Source of the DNA: Centroberyx gerrardi
Lineage: Eukaryota > Chordata > Actinopteri > Beryciformes > Berycidae
Assembly: GCF_048128805.1 (NCBI RefSeq)
Contig: NC_136019.1
Span: 10,650,905 to 10,714,904, forward strand
Length of the DNA: 64,000 bases
Reading direction: 5' to 3'
The position numbers were made by a program, and so were the translations under genes. The notes under the pieces are model-generated. The model was not told the DNA's origin, made no database searches, and worked only from the letters and a program-made list of their open reading frames with translations. Shown here one piece after another: positions 11,955 to 23,500 of this stretch (position 1 is the stretch's first letter; each line of letters begins with the position of its first letter).

Positions 11955-12180
11955 GGGGGAGTGGGGGGAAACACCTCACTTGATTTGAATAGACACCATA
12001 TAGTCTGCCTATGAATGCCCTAAGCTAATAGTTCCACGGGTGATCAATGCAGTGTCCCTTTAGAAACTATGTCCATGTTTCCGTGTGAATGGGTTAGGGA
12101 TTGGGGGGGGGGGGGAGGGGGGTCCGTTCACCCCTCGCCCTCGTGCAGGCCAGTGCTCCACTAGCTCCCCGGACTGCCCT
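11147..12180. other. Upstream flank of per1: microsatellite, poly(T), poly(G)
   Basis: No coding content. It contains poly(T) at 11,487-11,502, (GT)n at 11,918-11,953 and a G-run at 12,103-12,120. One canonical E-box at 11,595 is listed separately. It may include distal regulatory sequence of per1. Confidence 0.5.
11595..11600. promoter_or_regulatory. Canonical E-box CACGTG (distal, per1)
   Basis: CACGTG is the preferred binding site of CLOCK:BMAL1. This copy is the furthest upstream of four CACGTG hexamers between 11.6 and 16.9 kb, ahead of the per1 coding region. Function is inferred from position and from the known E-box control of period genes. Confidence 0.45.
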
Positions 12181-12229
12181 ATATCTGCGCTCTGACTGTT
12201 TACAGCCTCTCACCAACCACCCCGCCAGC

Positions 12230-12270
12230 CACGTGCCTGTCGAGTGGGCAAGGAGAACAAACTGACGTCA
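12230..12270. promoter_or_regulatory. E-box plus perfect CRE, per1 upstream control region
   Basis: CACGTG (12,230-12,235) lies 27 bases before a full palindromic CRE, TGACGTCA (12,263-12,270). Mammalian Per1 is controlled through E-boxes by CLOCK:BMAL1 and through a CRE by CREB, so the pair fits a per1 regulatory module. A CAGCC|GTAAGT sequence at about 12,328 could be a splice donor of a further upstream first exon, but no cDNA-like evidence is available here. Confidence 0.6.
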
Positions 12271-13132
12271 GCCTGTTCTTGCTGCAGAGAGCACGTTGAA
12301 ATGTGCATGCCGGGCCCTGCTGCAGCCGTAAGTACGAGGCAAGAGCGCAGCGCAAACAACAGCCCGCACCAATAACACGTTCGTCGTGACTTGGAGTGAA
12401 ATACAGCCGATAAACAGGACTGCCTCCACGTCTCATGGAGAGTGATGAGCTCGTTACTCAAATAATAATCTATTACTAATTTCAAATGTTTTGCACGCCT
12501 AGTCAGTTCACTAATTACTCATTTGGAACAATACATTGTCGCATTACTCGTTAAATTATTTATCCATTACACGCCCACAGTTGGCGAGTATCTATCTACA
12601 TCCTTATCTTCAAAATCGTAACTCATTTACCCCTCCAGTTAATGATCAGGGGAACCAAAATAGCGTTGGTGTACAATGTTGTTGTCAACCTTTTGCCTGA
12701 AAAGTAAGAATAGGCCTACTTCCACCTAGAGAAAGTAAACTTTCTTGCCATTTCTCATATAAGCTCGCTGATGATGACTAATTATGATGAATTATACGGA
12801 AAACGAGTCGTTGATACAGATTTGGATAGTTCAACTTGAGTCTGACTAGTTATTTTTGGATTGATAACTAAATGGTGATTGATACTATTAGTTACATTGA
12901 AGAAGTAATCCGCCAAACTACTCTTTACTGAGGAATATAATGGCATTACCTCCTAACATTGTTCCCAAATTAAATGTCGTTGCGATTATACAAAGGGTAT
13001 TACGGCCCCTCAGGGTGCATCAAGTGTGGGTATACGCCCTCCTATGTTCCAGTATGTTTTGAGCTTAACATAGGACCAGTCACCCTACAACGTGATCACC
13101 GAGCCCCGTGCGACTTGCTCCGCCCCCTTCAA

Positions 13133-13237
13133 CCAATGAAAACGTCCCGGGGCGTGTCTAGGCGGAGCCAACGCTTAGTGGCGTCCAATCATTTTTGTTG
13201 ATTTAAAATTCCTCGCTAGACCGTACACGGGCACGTG
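13133..13237 (+). promoter_or_regulatory. Candidate per1 promoter 1 (CCAAT boxes, TATA-like, E-box)
   Basis: Two CCAAT boxes (13,133-13,137 and 13,185-13,189) are followed by a TATA-like GATTTAAAAT (13,199-13,208) and a CACGTG E-box at 13,232-13,237. The patch is GC-richer than its surroundings and lies just upstream of a strong splice donor at 13,409/13,410. The arrangement suggests transcription starting near 13,230. This is inferred from motifs only. Confidence 0.6.
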
Positions 13238-13409
13238 TATCCCTGCGTGTACACTACTGAGGGTGAGGAGAAATGTGTATGGTACAACAGAGCTGAATCG
13301 CCAGAGGAGAAAGTCGACGTTAACGGCGTTTTTACTCTCTATTTCAGACTTCTAAACACTTATTTATGGAATATCAAAGTTCTTGATATCATTACGAAGC
13401 TTATCCAAG
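13238..13409 (+). other. per1: Candidate non-coding first exon of per1 (exon 1A)
   Basis: The sequence between promoter 1 and the consensus donor TCCAAG|GTAAGC (13,409/13,410) has no long open frame. It would splice to the acceptor at 20,058/20,059. The 5' limit is a guess based on the TATA-like position. Mammalian Per1 also starts with a non-coding exon followed by a long first intron, which supports the model. Confidence 0.5.
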
Positions 13410-16097
13410 GTAAGCGGGGAAACAGGTTTCGGGTTTGGGGAGTGGTTTTCTCATAGCTAGCTAACATACTATGACATCGAGATACCAGCGTACTTGCATG
13501 TAAAATGTTGATATTACTGCCTAATGTTATATATTTATTTAGTCTAGCTATCCGTAATGCTCACTGTTGTTTAGTGAAACTTCTAACGTTACTGTTCCCT
13601 TACATTGGTGTTGCGCTTTCTAAAGCGGCACCACCACATTACGAATTTCTCAAAAAGTAAATTCATCACAAACGGTCATTTATCATGGCTAGTAACACCA
13701 TGTTATTAGACAAAATCGTTGATGGAGCTGTATGTGATAAGGAGAGAGAGACCCTGCAAAGGCTGACGTACATTTCAAATTGCGAGACCTATTTTTCAGT
13801 CTAGCCAAGGGTTAAGTCTTCAGCAAGGTGAGATTTTTCTTTTTCTTGAATTGAGTTTTCCGACTTGAGAAATTCGAGATTTGTTTCTGTGGGGCTGGAC
13901 ATGCACATGGACATTGCACAATACAGTAGCCAGACTGCAAAAATGCCCAGCTGTGATAGGTCCATACTGTATTTGTGGTATGCTTGCCAATAATGACATG
14001 TGAAGCATGTACTGTACGGTGAATCGAAAGTGCTGCTGATAGTTTATTATTCCAGTTATGCAAAATGGCACCACGTACGATCCAAGCCATATAAAGCAAT
14101 AAACATGTTCCAATCTGCAGTGTTTACCAACAGCCCACGTTTTTGTTAACCTGTGACATGCATTGCACTGCCTACCCACATGAGTATTGATAATGTAAAA
14201 TGGCATAATTTTACATCATCATTCCAATATTTCAGACCATTAAAGGCACCATCCCTCCTTGCAGTTTGACACCCACATTTGACCCATTGTCATCCCGCTG
14301 CTGGTATTTTGATTTATTTGTTTGACATTTTCACTCAGAAATTTCACTGAGCTGTTGATGCAAGAGCAGACAATGTGCTATTTTTTTTCATTTTAAACGG
14401 TTTTATTACTTGTGTAGTTTGTGAACATCGGACTAAAGTGGAACTCTACTTTTGATCCACTAGAGACTGCTGTGCTCCTAATGTGCAAATTAGCTACAAT
14501 GTATGGGCTCTGCAGGTTATTTGTCAAGGCAGGATTTCTAAGTGCTACAGAGGAAGAAATGTAATTAAGCTTAGGCTATATTTTTCTTATATTTTGCTGG
14601 TTTGTGTGTCCATGTTTTTTGGATAGACTTAATTGATATTCTCTTATACTCTTGTTGTGATCCATGTTATTGTTGTGGATAAGCACAAGCCTATTATAGA
14701 GCTTCTTGCATTTATTTGTGCAGAATGCATGTGTCTCACCAATCAGATGACTTTGTGTGATGAACAGCTGTTGCAAACCACTCATGTCTGTGCATCATGC
14801 CTGAGTGCAGGTATTTTCTGCAATAGCTGCATGACACCTAAGCAGGCGGCCTCAGTGGGCTCAGGATACAAACAAATAACCCTCAGCACATGGTCCTAGC
14901 AGATGTGCTTTGATGTTTACAACACAGTTATAAATCAGCCATACACAAGCTTTTGTGTGGGGTTTTGCTAGTGTGTGTTCAGCTGATCAACTTGTGCATC
15001 CTCTGTGATGGCTAACATGTAGTGACATTTATGAAGATGTCTCTCTGCAGCCCTCTCCCGGCACTGTAGATCTCTGTGTGGTCTTCACATGCTTTATGTT
15101 CTATGAAAGGCAAGGCAAATTACACCAGGCCATCAATAGCAGACCATAGAAGCTACTAGAGAGGTGCAAAGGAATATAAACAGTTGCAATCCCTGCAGAT
15201 TACAAGAGATAATTTGTGGCCATGTGAGCAGTGTGCAGGACCAAGTCGTAAATGGCGAAAAGAAAAAAGAAATCCACACTCTTGTTGCCATGAAATTATT
15301 CAAGCACCAAGTAATCTCCCTTCATCTAATGTGTGACTCCCAGATAAATCTAGGAGAGGAATGCATTGTGGGTGATAACGGCCCCATCAAGACAACTCAA
15401 TGTTCCAGTTTATGCATAAGCTAATTTAACTTGACAATTTTGACACCAAGGAGCAGAAATAATTTTGCAAGGGTGAGAGAAAAGGTGAGATGGCAGAGGT
15501 GGTGCGTTGCACATATGAACTACGGGTTCACATTTGTTTGGGAGATTGACGCAACAGACTGCTAGAGAGGTGACAAGAAAACAGTCTATAGGCAGAGAAT
15601 ATTTTTTCTCACAAAGATGCTTTCAAGTGAGAGTGAGTGGTACATTGTGACTGAGCTTTGAATGAGCGATGCAGGATAGCAGTACCGCAATGTTCCTGTT
15701 TTGACTACAAGAGCAGTGTTTGTAACTTTAGGAGCCACATGGAGGCACACGGCACTTCCAACTGGATCTCTACTTCACTATAAACTAAGCCTCTAGCTGA
15801 TGTAAATTGCGGTAAAGAGGGTGGTGAAAAACAAAAAGAGAGAGAGAGTCCTCCATGCTCTCAAAATCACCTTATCATGACGATATGATTCCACTGAAAG
15901 ACGATAAATGATAATATTGAATTATCACCTAGCTCTAAATGTAGACCAATGATCCTAATAAGTCATTTAAGTCTGGATTCAGAGCCCAATATTATACTGA
16001 CATCATTACCTTTTACTGTCTTATACCGGAGCTCGTCTGACAGATAATTTTGGCCATCATCTGCAAGACCTCCAGCCAGGTGCATTAAATGACATAA
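13410..16097 (+). other. per1 first intron (5' part), no other feature seen
   Basis: Unique-looking AT-rich sequence with no recognisable exon. A half-CRE (TGACGT) lies at 13,763-13,768. The short frames at 13,812-14,206 and 14,576-14,899 lack domain similarity. Confidence 0.45.
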
Positions 16098-16400
16098 TAT
16101 AATGCAATTGTTGAGTCGATTGACAGAAAATTAATCTATTATAATTTTGATAATCGATTAATTGTTTTAGTCATTTATCAAGTAAAAATACAAAACGTTT
16201 GCTGGTTACAGCTTCACAAATGGTACGTATTGCTTGCTTTCCCCATTTCATATCATTATAAAATTAATACTTTGGGGTTTTTTAGGCTGCTAGTCTAAGT
16301 CTAAATAAGGCATTTTAAGACATCACTTTGTGCTCTGGTAACTTGTGATAGCCATTTGGCATCATTTTATAGGCTAATTGATTAATCAATTAAATGCAAA
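16098..16400 (-). mobile_element. hAT-type MITE, inverted copy of the family at 62,461
   Basis: Shared blocks such as TATAATTTTGATAATC, TTTATCAAGTAAAAAT and CTTTGGGGTTTTTT match the reverse complement of 62,461-62,767, which is a complete element with an 8-bp target duplication. This copy has a degraded end near 16,400. It lies in per1 intron 1. Confidence 0.65.
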
Positions 16401-16819
16401 AATGAGTCCACAACACATTTTTATGAACTTAGTTTTTAAAGTGAGAGTTGGGATGAGGTCAGGTGTAAATTTCGTTTTAATTTATAATTTAATTGTTCCC
16501 AGTTCTAATTCAATAGATGAATTAATCAAATTTTTATAATCTAATAATTCTGTAATGGGCTGTTAGGTTTGTCTCATAGTACAGTATGAAGTCCTATGGC
16601 CTTGGGGTGGGGGGGGCTCTTCTCTATTTTTAACCCATACTAGGAGCGTGTCTCTTTGTCTCTTCATGTACATTTTGTACAGTGCAGAGTCTATTTAAAC
16701 ACGGATCTAGAATCAGCTGGGGCACCTCCCCAACTCATTGCAACTTTAGAAAACAAAAAAACCTCGAGGCGGATCTGAGACCAGCGCCTGTGCAGACCGT
16801 CTGTACCGGCCCTCTTCGC

Positions 16820-16925
16820 AGCCCAATCGCAGCAGGGCGCTTTTTTTCATTGGTCCAGAGAGTCGTCCAATCAGCAGCGGGCAAGGCTTGCGGAAATCAC
16901 AGCCGCGGACACGTGCCTTATGTAC
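16820..16925 (+). promoter_or_regulatory. Candidate per1 promoter 2 (CCAAT boxes, E-box next to D-box-like site)
   Basis: A CCAAT box (about 16,822), an inverted one (ATTGG, about 16,849) and another CCAAT (about 16,867) precede CACGTG at 16,910-16,915. TTATGTAC at 16,918-16,925, two bases on, is one base from the D-box core TTATGTAA. Adjacent E-box/D-box pairs form the light-responsive module of zebrafish per2, so the pair is of interest, but function here is inferred. Confidence 0.5.
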
Positions 16926-16929
16926 ACAG

Positions 16930-17342
16930 GAAAGCGAGGGAGTGCTGCTGGACAAGAACAGTCAATACGCAGGGCAATAAAACTTCATGCTATTTGCAGA
17001 CGTGCATTTTACGGACGCGCAGACAGATGAGGGAAGTTGAGCCGTAGAAACTATAAACGTTGTGTATTTAATAATAATGTAAATGTTTCGTGCGCGTAGG
17101 GTTTTCTGTTAGGGGGAGGGCGTTTCTCTCAGCCAAGCAGAGAAGTTCACATGTTTTTGCACGGAGCCACGCCGCACACTACTGCAGCTGTCCATCTGTA
17201 CATGACGGTAGGGAATTGCGCCGTTACATTCCCTACGAGCGGACCACTAAAGTGACATTATTATTTTCTATTGGATTACTGCGTGGGCGACATTTTACTC
17301 GGATTAGAAGACAGTAAAATATGATGATATATCGGCCAGAAG
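16930..17342 (+). other. per1: Candidate alternative non-coding first exon of per1 (exon 1B)
   Basis: A GC-rich stretch follows promoter 2 and ends at a donor-like CCAGAAG|GTATGT (17,342/17,343). Mammalian Per1 has two alternative first exons, 1A and 1B, each with its own promoter, and this placement is comparable. The 5' end is uncertain, and the stretch contains short upstream frames. Confidence 0.4.
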
Positions 17343-20058
17343 GTATGTATTCATGTGTTGCTGGACACTGCTGTTATCGATCTCATCTGTGTTATTTCAC
17401 AATGCGCTATCGTTATCCGTAATGCGCATTCTGTTAAAGTAAAGGCAGTTTATAATTAAAGGAGAAATCCACCTATCACGGAATTTCTATTATTTCCATA
17501 ATCTTAATTTTAGAAGTTTGTTTTCTTGTCTTTAGCTATAGGAGAGATTTGCTCATAAGCACAAGTCTAGATTTGTGTCAAACATAGTTAAAATAGTGTA
17601 CAAATTCTGCTTCAGGGTGCATTTTCCCTTAGGCCAGCAGTGTGACAGAAACGTGTTTTGAACTGTTGTTCTCACCCTCCCATGTGAATACTTTAAAAAG
17701 TACAGAGGTAGACTTATCATATTTGCTATGTTGTGAATCATCTGTTTGGTTACAGGGATGCCTTGAAGTCATGACATTTGAATGGTACACCGATGTTATA
17801 CATTCAGTAATTCTTCCTTAATTACCCTCTGGTGTGAAATTGTAAGGCTTTACAAATCCAATATTTATATCGGATGAATGCCTGTTTCTGATACAAAGAT
17901 TACCCTTTTAGTTAGCAGATCAGTAGCCAACTGCTTGTCACTAGAGTTGGACCAGATCCCAGCTGAAGTCAAGTGGATTAAATGTTGTTACACTGATAGT
18001 GTATGACTTAGCTAAATTCTCTGGTTTCCCCGGCATTATATTACACCACTGCAGTGATGCTTTTGTTGTTTTAGATTTGAGCAATAAGAGCTTTAGTGAG
18101 TGCATGATTTATTAAGCCGTGTTTTCCTCTTTGTTTTTATGAGAGAGAATGTTATGTCCAACTGCATATCAGTTTTATGTCGCCTTCCTCAACAGCAGAC
18201 ATGCATTACTCATGGAAAACACGACTCACAACTTTTTCCGACTTGTTACAGAAGAGTCCACTCTTCAAGGTATTCATCCGATCCACCAAGCAGTGCACAC
18301 ATTTAAAAAAAAAAACTCAGCTTCAGTGACTGGTTTGCCTGTCCTTCCTTTGTCTCCTTCCACCAAAATACACAGTGGGGCAGTAGAGAGCAGAGGGCTT
18401 GCAAAGCAGTTGCAAAAGTTGACATTGTATCTCAGTAATTGCTGCTTGGTGGATCAGATGTATGCCAAATTGAAGAGTGTAGTTTCACCATTCTCAAAAG
18501 TTCCTGAGACATGTTCAGTGAGTTATGTTTGTTTGCCAATAAGCAAGACAACATTAAACTGCCAAATTAGGCAAGCGGTTTTACATACGCTCTCCCGTGC
18601 TAAGACAGAGACAGAATAGCACTTAACAGAGATTGTCACTTAAAGATACTGAGTGCATTTCCTGTGAATATGGGAGAGGGTGTTTGTGGGGATTTATGCT
18701 CTATGCATGGGTGGCCTACTACAGCCCGAAGGTAGCTTAGCGAGTAAGTGGGTGGGTGGCTGGGACGAGGATGGCATATCCAGGTATTCTAGTAGCCTGA
18801 GCACCACCTCCCACCGCCCCCACTGTGTGTCTTCGCCATGGCCCATGGAAGTATGCATGGACGCCCACTCACGTCCTGCTTGCACCCATATTTCCAGAGC
18901 ATATACGCTCCCTCCCCCACCCGGTTCAGGCCTAGCACACAGAGTTTGTCATGTGCCAGGGAGCATCATCCATCTGACCAAACATGATGCTGATTAGCAT
19001 CGGTTTCATTGCAACATGGCAGTATTCAAATGAATTGATGCAACTCGAATACCTGCAGGTGCTCACCGCTCGTATTTAATCCTCCTGTGTCCGAGTTATT
19101 CTGTTTATCCGTTACTTATGTGCAATGAGTTCCGTTCGTCATCAAGGGTTCACACCTGTTATCCTCTTGCCTGGCCTAATGAGCAGGCCCCAGCTGGCGG
19201 CTGCTCTGAACCCGTCCAGTCAGCCTTATTGGGTTTTGCGTCAGTATGCCTGTAGTGTCGGGTTAAACCTGTCCTGAACAAATTCTACGTCAAAACCAGC
19301 ACAGCTCACCTGGGGGAGGCGGGGAGGGGAGTTGAGTGAATGAAATTGAAAGGATTGGCGGTTGAGGACCGGGCTGTATCTCCTTCTAATGGCGTCTGCA
19401 GGGCTTAAAGGATTATTGGGGTGTCTCCCCCGCCCAGGAATAAATAGCAGTAGACTTTCACTTGCGTAGGTGGTGGCCAGATATACACCTTGTGTTGCTA
19501 TTCAGAAATAACTTCCAATATATAGCAGCCCTGTGATGGTGAGCTTTGCTCCCTCCTCCTGGCGACTGTTTGTTTCGAATGTCCTCTAGGTACAAGGGGA
19601 CTTAGCTGTGACGACTAACAAAAGTTCCCTGTAATTTTGGTGTAAGTACATTTTTACCTGTTCTATATTCAGGTGCATGCATACGCACTTGCTGCATCCA
19701 AATAGGAGCAAGGGATTCTTATTTTTTTCTGCTCTCAAGATGAGAGGACTGGTTTTTGCCAGATATCTGGGAAATGGGCTAACAGTTGGGCGCTGAACGA
19801 ACACACACACTTATATCCTCACAGACTTCCTTCCATGCTGCGCCACTAGGCACAGAAAACGTTGCCTTGCCATATTTGAATTTGATAAATCTTTAAAAAA
19901 AAAAAATTGTTTGTTTGTGGGTTGTTGTTTTTTTATAGCTTTGGCCCTGAGGAACTATTTACTGGACCATGACAAACACTTTGAAAAAAAGGTTGTGATC
20001 TTCCACCTAGCATTATTTTTTTTTCTTTATCCCTTTCTCTTTTTTTCTGTCCTCTCAG
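17343..20058 (+). other. per1 first intron (3' part), no other feature seen
   Basis: No domain-bearing exon was recognised. The stretch contains open frames at 18,149-18,619 and 18,680-18,997, which have no family resemblance. It ends in a strong polypyrimidine tract (20,029-20,056) and the acceptor CAG at 20,056-20,058. Confidence 0.45.
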
Positions 20059-20579
20059 GTGGCCTTTAGCACATAAGAGCGACACATCTCAGAAAAGGCG
20101 AGAAGACCAGGCACAGAGTGAGAAGAGTGTTTTTTGCTCCTGCCAGAGCGGTTTCTCTCACTCTCCCTCACAATCTCTCATCCCATCTGTTGGAGTACTT
20201 ATGCCAAGGGTGTTTCATAAGCAGAAATTCATCTCCTTTCTGCACCCTTTGCAATACTTGGAATGACACTTTTTTCCAAAGATAATTGAAGATAATTTGC
20301 TTTCTCTTGGAAGGAGATTGGTCTTTACTGTTGGTTTTTTGCAGGATTTTGCAGCCCTTTGAAAATCAACACTTTGTGAGAACCCTCAAAGAAGGGTTTG
20401 CAGCCAAAAACGGATTTTAATTTTCTTGTTGGAGAAACCATGGCTTCCTCTACAACAACTATTATCCACCTGTCTAGAGATAGTAGTCCCACTTAAAATT
20501 AAAGAGACCTTTTGTTGTTCATTTTATTTCCCTTGGCTGACACCTCAATCAAGCTGTACCAGCCTCGTCCTACTCTAGT
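20059..20579 (+). other. per1: per1 5' UTR part of exon 2
   Basis: It starts after the acceptor TCCTCTCAG|GTGGCC and runs into the per1 start codon at 20,580. The stretch has several in-frame stops upstream of the ATG, so it is untranslated. It includes a few upstream ATGs, for example at 20,262 and 20,440, which might dampen translation. Confidence 0.55.
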
Positions 20580-23500
20580 ATGAGTTATGACAACTCCAAC
20601 ACTCGGGGGCGAGTGGCAAGGGCCAGTGAGAAAGACCAAGAAGCAGGTTCAGTAGGGTTAAACTGTCCAAGCAGCAACGGTGGACAGCCCAGCGCCAATG
20701 TCACCATTCGGGAGCGAGGAAGCAGCGGAGGAGGTGGCTCATCTCCCAGTGGAGGGTCTGGATCCGGAGGCTCGTCCGGCGACCAGAGGGGGCCCAACTC
20801 AGATGATATGGATGGCCTCTCCAGCGGGAATGATTCTGGGGAGAGGGAAAGCGAGGGCGGGATGGAGAATGGGTCACGTGGACGCCAGTCCACACGCAGC
20901 TCCCACAGCTCATCCAATGGCAAGGACTCTGGCATGATGCTCGAAACCACGGAGAGCAACAAGAGGTAAGAGAAAAGAAGAGAGGAGACAGAAATTCACC
21001 TCCTAACAGAGTGTACAAAAATTGTTTACTTTGAGTCATGTAGGGAAATGCTCTTTTTGCTCGCCCCTTCCACAGGAATTTAATGTTCTGGTGTCTTGCT
21101 CAAGGACTCTTCAGCAGGACAGGTGCAAACTGACACAGGGGCTTGAACCCGGGTCCTCTGGGTGAAAGGCAGTCTTGCCTTACTCACTGTGCAATCCTGC
21201 TGCCCCATCTAAAAAAAAACGTCTGAGAAATTGTTTCCAAAATTGAAGGTTTTTTTTTTTTTTTACAAATTACTTAATTTATTTATTTTGTATTTTAATT
21301 GGGATACTGTATTCTGATGGATACAATTGAGTGCACAAGTATGTAGCATCTTGGCACAATAGAGCTGGGTCAACCAGTGGAACATCAACTAAATAAAAGA
21401 TGAAAATATAATATGAAAATAAATGCAGAATGTTATTGTTGGTGCAGGCTTGCATACAGCAAAGAGGCAATTTCTAAATGAGGCTGTGATAATATTGATA
21501 CTTCTACCTTTTAATCACGCAATCTTTGTTCAGTCTGTTCTCTTACCTTACTTCTCTCCATGCCCAGTGCCTCAACCCCTTTACCTCCTCTCATTATTCC
21601 CTCTTTTCTCTTCCCATCTGATAATTCCTTCCCTGTTCCTCTCACTTGGTGACTGGGACCCAGCCTATACAATATTTTTTGACCCAATACTAATACAGAT
21701 AAATGGCCTGATGAATAAAAATGACAGCCTCCTTGATTAACACCATTTGCTCCTCTTGCCTCATCTCACATTGCATGACCTGCACCACATTAGCATTGTT
21801 AAAATTGCATGGGCCTGCTTCATGCTTTATAAAATCATCAATGAATACATTTTCTGCATCTATGTTGACTTGTAGGCAGCGTCCAAAATTAACATTTTGG
21901 CTCACCTACCAAGGGCTTACTGGAATTTTTACATGACAAAATAACGAATATACATTTTTTTCATAATATGTCACCCTACCCGTTTTTTAATACTATTTTG
22001 TGTATATAATCACGTATTGTGTTAACTTAAAACTTGCTCACTGACCTATACAATGGGCCAAGTTTCTAAGTTTGTAATTTATAATTTTTCAAATTACAAG
22101 AAAGCATTTTGAAGCGCACATACACACACACAAACACTGTTGAAGTTAAAATTGTTCACATTCTGATAATAATCCTCAAGTAGCGTTAGGACATAGTAGG
22201 CAACCATCCAGGCGTCAGATAAAGCAGATAGCATTTATACACCACCGCTTTGTGTATGGTGGTCAGGTCACAAATTTGAGAACAGGCAACGACCAAAGAC
22301 TATATAACCAAGGTATTATTATAATCTCAAAAGTTCCCGGCCATTGTGACGGGGGACCCTTATCGATCAATCCGCAAAAGACCTGAGAGAGACCAAATTT
22401 TACCGGCATTTGGCGCTTGGTGGGTGTTAATTTCAGACCCCGGTGTAGGGTTACCCATTTATGAGCGACCAGGGGCAGATTGGCGCATGACCTCTGAATA
22501 CAGAACCCAGATAGCTGCTCATTGTTATTACAACACTATTCTTGAAGGCAGCAACTTACTGCATTCCTAGGGGGATATCGTTAATTTCCCCTGCTAACTG
22601 TGTCAAATTCTTTTAACAGCGTTCTAAAGATTTGTAGTTACACGCATGGACTAGGGCTGTCACTGTTTGTTTTTTAACACAAATTACATGTGGGAGGAAA
22701 TTAGAGTATTTATTAGGTTCTTGATGTTCTGATAAGCCTTGCGCATTCCACTGCACATGCTCAAATTTACACACCACTACTGCTCTCAGGTTGGACAGCA
22801 GTTACATCAGCTGTTCTGTCAAGATAAAGAACATTGCATAATATGAGGAAATGATCATATTTTGGGCATGTGACAGCATAAAACTCAAGTTGATTTAGTC
22901 TATTAAGGTTTACAGTCCATGCAATAAACCTTTTGATATCCAGTCATGAAGCAAATTGTAGGAGAAACTTCTGTCTAGTACCTGTTTGTAACGAATTTTT
23001 ACCAAGTCTCTGAATAGTACTTTTTGCGCGGTGTGATGAACATGAAAATTAAACTGTCAAACCAAGACGCTATCATCGTTAAGCAACTCGTCCGTTTGGG
23101 AATCAAATTAATGATTAATCTACAGATTCATAGTTAAGATGTCATAATGATTGTCCCTATGATAAGAAAATGATAAAAACAAATGCCACTTGTCTGCCTT
23201 TTATGGTTATTGCATCATCCTCAATGTACCCGTTATTTATCTGTGTGTAAAAATGGTTATTTAATCTTACCTGTTCTTCCCTGCCCAGCTCCAACTCCCA
23301 GAGTCTCTCGCCCCCCAGCGGCTCGCTGGCTTACAGCCTGCTGTCGACCAGCTCAGAGCGGGACCCCCCCTCCACCTCAGGGTGCAGTAGTGACCAATCA
23401 GCAAGGGTCCAGACCCAGAAAGAGCTAATGAAGGCCCTCAAGGAGCTCAAGATCCGCCTGCCAGCGGAGCGCAAGGGCAAGGGCCACTGCAGCACCTTAG

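Noticed and set aside
22160-22580. Stretch with odd composition, TATATAA and a TGGCGCTTGG-like segment, considered as an LTR fragment
   Set aside because: No paired LTR, no convincing primer-binding site and no polyprotein remnant nearby. It is left as unassigned intron sequence of per1.
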